Assembly (NCBI GenBank): GCA_963082975.1
Contig: OY720350.1
Coordinates: 3,572,597 to 3,636,596 of the forward strand
Direction: 5' to 3'
Length of the DNA stretch: 64,000 bases
Source: Labia minor
Taxonomy: Eukaryota; Arthropoda; Insecta; Dermaptera; Spongiphoridae
Shown: one piece after another, positions 59,436-64,000 of the stretch
Layout: each line of letters begins with the position of its first letter
Numbering within the stretch: position 1 is the first letter of the stretch
Program-made: the position numbers and the translations under genes
Notes under the pieces: generated by a model
What the model was told of the DNA's origin: nothing
Database searches by the model: none
Seen by the model: only the letters and a program-made list of their open reading frames with translations

Positions 59436-59602
59436 TACTGATTAAATTAAAATATATTTAAAATAAGAACACAAAAAGTAATGAAGTTTTTAATATATTG
59501 ATTGAAATACATGAAATGGATGAAAACCTTTGGCATACAGATTTTCAACCAAATACCATGTATTATTTCGTGGGTACAGGGGGCAGACCAGCTATTTGAA
59601 GA
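59436..59602 (+). repeat. Interspersed repeat family G
   Basis: 'actgattaaattaaaatatattt' to GTGGGTACAGGGGGCAGACC; diverged relative of 52665-52835. Confidence 0.55.
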
Positions 59603-60109
59603 ATAAGAATAAGAGTTGGTACATCTGACAATACCTATTTAAGTACCTAATAAATTCATTATTTTTAATTTCATTTATTTATTTATCGAATATTTATAAT
59701 AATATTCATAATATATAAATAATATATAAATGAAACAAAATAATGTAAAAGATAAAAACATAATAATAAAATTTTTTTTATATTAATTAATTAATTATAA
59801 AATTTCGACTTTATAGAAAGAACAGAATAATTTGTATGGATTAAATCTAAATCAGGAATTTGTTTTTATGAGTTGTGTTATTGGCATCTTAGATCTTAGA
59901 GAAGAATATTATATTATTACAGGGCAGCGTTTATCTACTTTACAGTAATCGAGCCCTAATTTTCAATCCTATTTTTTTATCGTCCCCCCCCCCCCGGTAT
60001 CACTTACAATAAAATTGTATACAACAATAATTTATATGCAGTACTTATAATAAATGATTTTTTTAATATAGCAATTGTAATATTTTTATTTTTGTGTATT
60101 TTACACATA

Positions 60110-60197
60110 TTTTTATTTTTTGTATTTTTTTGAATAAATTTTCAATAAAGAATATCAATATGTGTTTTTATTTACAAAATTCCCTTATAAAGAGTTT
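60110..60197 (+). mobile_element. Penelope-like tail fragment
   Basis: 'tttttgaataaattttcaata', 'atatcaatatgtg' and 'acaaaattcccttataaa' match the tail seen at 41086-41180. Confidence 0.45.
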
Positions 60198-60302
60198 TTC
60201 TATGTGTAAGTGTGCTTTTCTTTCATTAATATTTGCTCTCCTTTGAAATTTATTATTATTATTATTATTATTATTATAATATTTCTTTTTATTTCTTGTT
60301 TG

Positions 60303-60311
<9 letters not shown>

Positions 60312-60347
<36 letters not shown>
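60312..60347. repeat. (AT)n microsatellite
   Basis: About 17 AT units. Confidence 0.85.
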
Positions 60348-60350
<3 letters not shown>

Positions 60351-60479
60351 TCTGTTAAATTATTTTAAATTTAATTCCCTTTATTTAAATTGTAAATTGA
60401 ATTTTGAAAAATCAAGGCCTTGCTGTTTTTTTTTCTTTTTTTTTTCTCTCCTCTCTCTTTTTCTTCTTTTTACCCTCTC

Positions 60480-60902
60480 ACAATTTCAGTCGACCTCAAC
60501 ATCTCCTTCTCATCACTCCATTCTCTCTCACCCCCTCCCTTCCCCTCCACTCTTTATCCCCCACCAAGAGGGGCATTAGACCATGATACACAATGTTCAA
60601 TGCTGCATTGGTTTTTCATAGGAACGCTTAAGAAGGAAAGGAAAAAAAAACAGTATAAGAAAGGTGGGTGGCAAGGGATGAGAAAGAAATGTGAAAGAGG
60701 GAAGGGGATGGGGATGAAGGAGAGAGGAGTTCCCTACGGAGAAGGTTTTTCCCATTTCTCTCTCTCTATTCAAGTCCAGCAAGCCAATGTATCACTTAAT
60801 TTCATTTGTTCATCGCGAGAGAGTTTGCCTCCTCCTCCTCCTCCAGTTGAATGGTTTGAGGATTGGGTTGGCTGTTGCTGACTGCATGGGCACCCGGGCG
60901 GT

Positions 60903-60904
<2 letters not shown>
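60480..60904. promoter_or_regulatory. Upstream GC-richer island
   Basis: Pyrimidine-rich then purine-rich sequence, ending with a complex part (TTGCTGACTGCATGGGCACC near 60874). Overlapping ORFs up to 153 codons are Ser/Pro/Phe-rich and lack a domain. It lies about 3 kb upstream of the SHOX start. Function unknown. Confidence 0.25.

Positions 60905-60936
<32 letters not shown>
60905..60936 (+). repeat. (T)32 homopolymer
   Basis: Uninterrupted T run of 32. Confidence 0.9.
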
Positions 60937-60937
<1 letters not shown>

Positions 60938-61418
60938 ACCAAATGGAAATTGTCTAATTTAATAGCGAGCACATCTCTCTCTCCCTCTACTCTGCATACA
61001 CCATGAATAATTGATTTGCATTAAAAATGGTTATATATTTCATGGAATTGAAAACAATATTTATTTATTTATTTATTTTTACCTATTGTCTGTCAGAATA
61101 TTATATTTATTCCATTAGTGATGATTTATTATAATAAATTTATCGATTTCATTAATTTTATCATGATTAAAGATAAAAGATTGTAAAAATATAGTACAAT
61201 TTTTAGTTTATATGAAGAATCTCATATGTCAATTAAAAAGTAAATTTACTTTAAAAATTTTAAGATTACCTATTGTATATTTTTTTAAATAAAATATTAA
61301 AACTCATCTCTCTCTCTCTCTCTAAATTTCTTTACTATTTATTATTACTTATTATTACACATATCGTACAATGAGTTATATTTTACAAAAAATAAATAAG
61401 AGTATAATAAACTCAAAA

Positions 61419-61679
61419 GACGCCTCAGGGTGGGAGGTAGCGTCGCTGCCTCACATTCTGGTGGTCCCGGGCCTAGCAAAGGAATTTCTCTATGGGGCAG
61501 GTCAACCCAGCCCCCGGGATCAACATTGGGGAAAAGCTATTTGATAAAAAGTAGCGCCTCCGATCAAGAAAATCAAGGTAAAGGTTGATAAGACCCGTTT
61601 TACTGATCAAAAGACACCTCATCATTAATATAACCGACTTGATAGGCGTTGCATTTACGTAGGACGTTCAAAAGTCAGA
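61419..61679 (+). mobile_element. SINE, B-box-less subfamily, near full length
   Basis: Reads GACGCCTCAGGGTGGGAGGT then GGTCCCGGGCCTAGCAAAGG, lacking the TTCAAGTCCCGGG segment that holds the Pol III B box. The body and the end (ACGTAGGACGTTCAAAAGTC) are otherwise of the family. No T tail remains. Confidence 0.8.
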
Positions 61680-61799
61680 TAATAAAATTAATCTTGAAAG
61701 AATACATATAATATTGTATTATATACTTTATATTATATAACATATACAATATATGTAAAATAATAATAATTAATGTAAACTCAAATCTATATAATATAT

Positions 61800-62290
61800 A
61801 TATATAAGTTTTTGTCTGCACATTGCTCAGAATTTAAGATTTTTTATTCAATAATTGCAAAAATTAATATTTTTAAAAATTTATATAATAATATACTACA
61901 TGTCGATTCATTTCCGTCAATGAATATAAAATAAATAATTCTAGCAATTCTCATACAAAGAATAAATATAATATTTTAATTTTTATTTTAATTTCTACTA
62001 TTAAAATAAAACATTTCAATTATTTAATTTATTCTAAAAGTTCTCATTTGAATTAATTTAATAAAAGATTTAAATCATCTTTATCTTGAGTTATTTTTTA
62101 TCACAACGAAAATAAAATATCATGATTAAAAAATGAAGGAATATTATATCCCATTATAACATACAAGAAGAATAGAATAAAAAAGAAATTGAATGTATTA
62201 TGATATTCTGATTGTGAAATAAAATAAATGTGAAAAGCTTTAACATAAAGAATTTCAACCAAATACTATGTATTACTTCTTTATAACTTA
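61800..62290 (+). repeat. Copy of the 58830-59600 repeat
   Basis: Shares, in the same order, the 'cattgctcagaattt', 'taattctagcaattc', 'taaaagttctcattt' and 'tttcaaccaaatac' blocks. Confidence 0.55.
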
Positions 62291-62401
62291 TAGCTTATTT
62301 AATTATTAGGGTTATACTAATTTTGTCTTAAATATTAAAAAAAAAAATAATAATAAAATAAGAAACTAAAAAAATTATTTAGGATTCATTCTTAATAAAT
62401 A

Positions 62402-62687
62402 GACGCCATTGGGTGTGTGGGTAGCGAACCAGCCTCACATTCCCATGGTCCCGGGTTCAAGTCCCGGGCCTGGCAAGGGAATTTCCCTAGTTGGGGTCTA
62501 TGGGACGGAGTCAACCCAGCCTCCGGGAACAACCTTGGGGAAAAGCTACTTGATAGCGCCTCGGATCAAGAAAATCAAGGTAAAGGTGGAGAGGACCCGT
62601 TCTACTGATTATAGGACACCTCATTGATATTACCGACTTGATAGGCGTTGTCCTTGCGTATGACTTACAAAGTCAGAGGTTTTTGTT
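62402..62687 (+). mobile_element. tRNA-derived SINE, copy 11, full length
   Basis: Complete family copy from GACGCCATTGGG to GTCAGAGGTTTTTG. Open frames across it are shadows. Confidence 0.9.
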
Positions 62688-63019
62688 TTCATTAATAAAT
62701 CGTTAATAACAAATAAAAAACAAAAACTTAAAAAAATTAAATTAATTTACATTATAGTTTAATATTAATTAATTAATTTAAAATTTAAAAATCTAGTACT
62801 ATTTATAAAAATTTATTACCGTACATTATTATTATATTTTATTATATTTTTTTTTTCCTTTTACATATTATAATTAATTATATATATATATATAATTAAT
62901 ATAATATAATAGATAATAATTACAATAATAATAATCTTAATAATGTTGGCAACACTAACGATAATAAAGATTATAATAATCTATTATCTATTTGAATAAT
63001 AAATTTATTTATTTATTTC

Positions 63020-63212
63020 TAGGCAGAGAGAGGAGAGCGAAATGAATTTGAGTTGAAAAATTGGAGGAGTGAGGTGAGAGTTATTGCATTTTTATGTAAT
63101 AATAATAATAAAAGAAAAATAGAAAAAAAAAATAAAAAAAAAACGAGAAATAAGAAAATTGAATTTACGTTTTGATGTGTAAGGAAGGGACGAGGCATTT
63201 ATCGTCCTCGGA

Positions 63213-63244
<32 letters not shown>

Positions 63245-63510
63245 ATATTATTTATAAGACAAATATCAGGGAGTGAGCGGCACTTTATCGAACCAATAAA
63301 ATATTCCATTTGATGTTTTTCTCTGGCCATTGAAGTTGGTTATTTATTAAAATGACCAGCAAGGAAGGCCTCACTAAGCTAATAGCATTGTAATAGGCTT
63401 GCGATTTATGGCTTATGACCATTTGAGAACGGCTCGTTGCCGAGGGTGTCGAAACCGGGCACGAAGACATACGGTCTTTGAGAATACAGTGAAGGAAGAG
63501 CGTAAAGGAG
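63020..63510. promoter_or_regulatory. Upstream candidate conserved non-coding element
   Basis: The core at 63270-63500 is complex and not repetitive (GGCCATTGAAGTTGGTTATT, GACCAGCAAGGAAGGCCTCA, GCTCGTTGCCGAGGGTGTCG). It contains TTATTTATTA and TAATAG homeodomain-like cores. The minus-strand 86-codon frame has no domain. It lies about 5.6-5.9 kb upstream of the SHOX start. An A run of about 22 near 63217 separates it from a palindromic CGAGGCATTTATCGTCCTCG. Confidence 0.35.
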
Positions 63511-63889
63511 AAAAAAAAAACCGAAAAATATGAAGACATTGGCAATTGAATATTTTTGTTGAAAATAATATTTTATACTTGAAATTATATGAAAAATTTC
63601 AATTTATGATGTCAAATCTTTACATTATTTGATTTTTTTTAATTTCTAATTTATTATTATTTAATGGGGAATTAAATAGAAAAATATATAAATATTTAGT
63701 ATTGACGTATTTAGTATTAAGTAATTTTAGTTACCAATTAAACTCATATATATTTTTTCATAAGTATGTAATTAATTGTATAATAAATTTTTGACTAAAA
63801 CTAATCAAATGAATATATTATCAATAAAATAACAAAAAATGTAAGATTAGTATATGGTATAATATAATGCGTATAATATAATATTAATT

Positions 63890-64000
63890 ACTATCTTGCC
63901 TCGATGTCGAGATTTTGATGTTTTTATACGTTTTGAAGATTCCTGAATCATTTTCACTAAGTTTGAGAAAAATGTCTGTCTCTCTCTCTCTGTGTGTGTG
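63890..64000 (+). mobile_element. DINE-like element, 5' end, cut by the window edge
   Basis: 'actatcttgcc', 'tcgatgtcgagattttgatg' and the TCTCTCTGTGTGTG microsatellite match the family 5' end; a gap of about 30 bp near the start is missing. Confidence 0.65.

Noticed and set aside
60420-60881. 153-codon plus-strand frame
   Set aside because: Composition-driven Phe/Ser/Pro sequence from a pyrimidine tract, with overlapping frames of similar quality and no domain.

Overview
The window is A+T-rich, intron-dominated and repeat-laden animal DNA, most probably from an arthropod. The reasons are a single bilaterian-type homeobox gene with introns up to about 26 kb, and a dense mix of SINEs, LINE 3' ends, mariner, hAT, piggyBac-like, Helentron/DINE-like, Copia and Penelope-like sequences. 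I cannot name the species. No bacterial, organellar or viral gene set is present.

The one host gene I can support is a SHOX-type paired-like homeobox gene on the minus strand, from 57642 (ATG) down to 22184 (stop). Five coding exons at 57354-57642, 31356-31729, 25500-25557, 22547-22761 and 22184-22408 join with consistent phases (1, 0, 1, 0) and GT/AG borders. The predicted protein is 386 residues: a SHOX-like N-terminus, Thr, Gly and Ala homopolymers, a Q50 homeodomain (about residues 176-235) split between homeodomain positions 46 and 47, a CRVAPYV block and a C-terminal OAR motif. Intron 1 is 25.6 kb and carries most of the mobile DNA, including an open but 5'-truncated Penelope-like ORF (reverse transcriptase plus GIY-YIG).

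Layout. Positions 1-22 kb lie downstream of the gene: a Copia gag fragment, fold-back elements, two hAT MITEs with perfect 8-bp duplications, four or more DINE-like elements, a near-identical inverted duplication of about 1 kb (6.45-7.45 kb and 16.08-17.05 kb), mariner remnants and several GC-richer islands. 22-31.7 kb holds exons 5 to 2. 31.7-57.3 kb is intron 1, with SINEs, LINE ends, a 207-bp tandem array, the Penelope-like ORF and hammerhead-like Penelope tails. 57.3-58.3 kb is exon 1 and its GC-rich upstream region. 58.3-64 kb is upstream DNA with more SINEs and possible regulatory islands.

The most interesting non-genic signals are a tRNA-derived SINE family with a subfamily that has lost its B box by a deletion between CCCGGG repeats, DINE-like elements ending in a stem-loop, hammerhead-ribozyme-like cores in Penelope tails, repeated TGACGTCA octamers, several carried by repeats, and a series of GC-richer TAAT-containing islands that could be enhancers of the SHOX gene.
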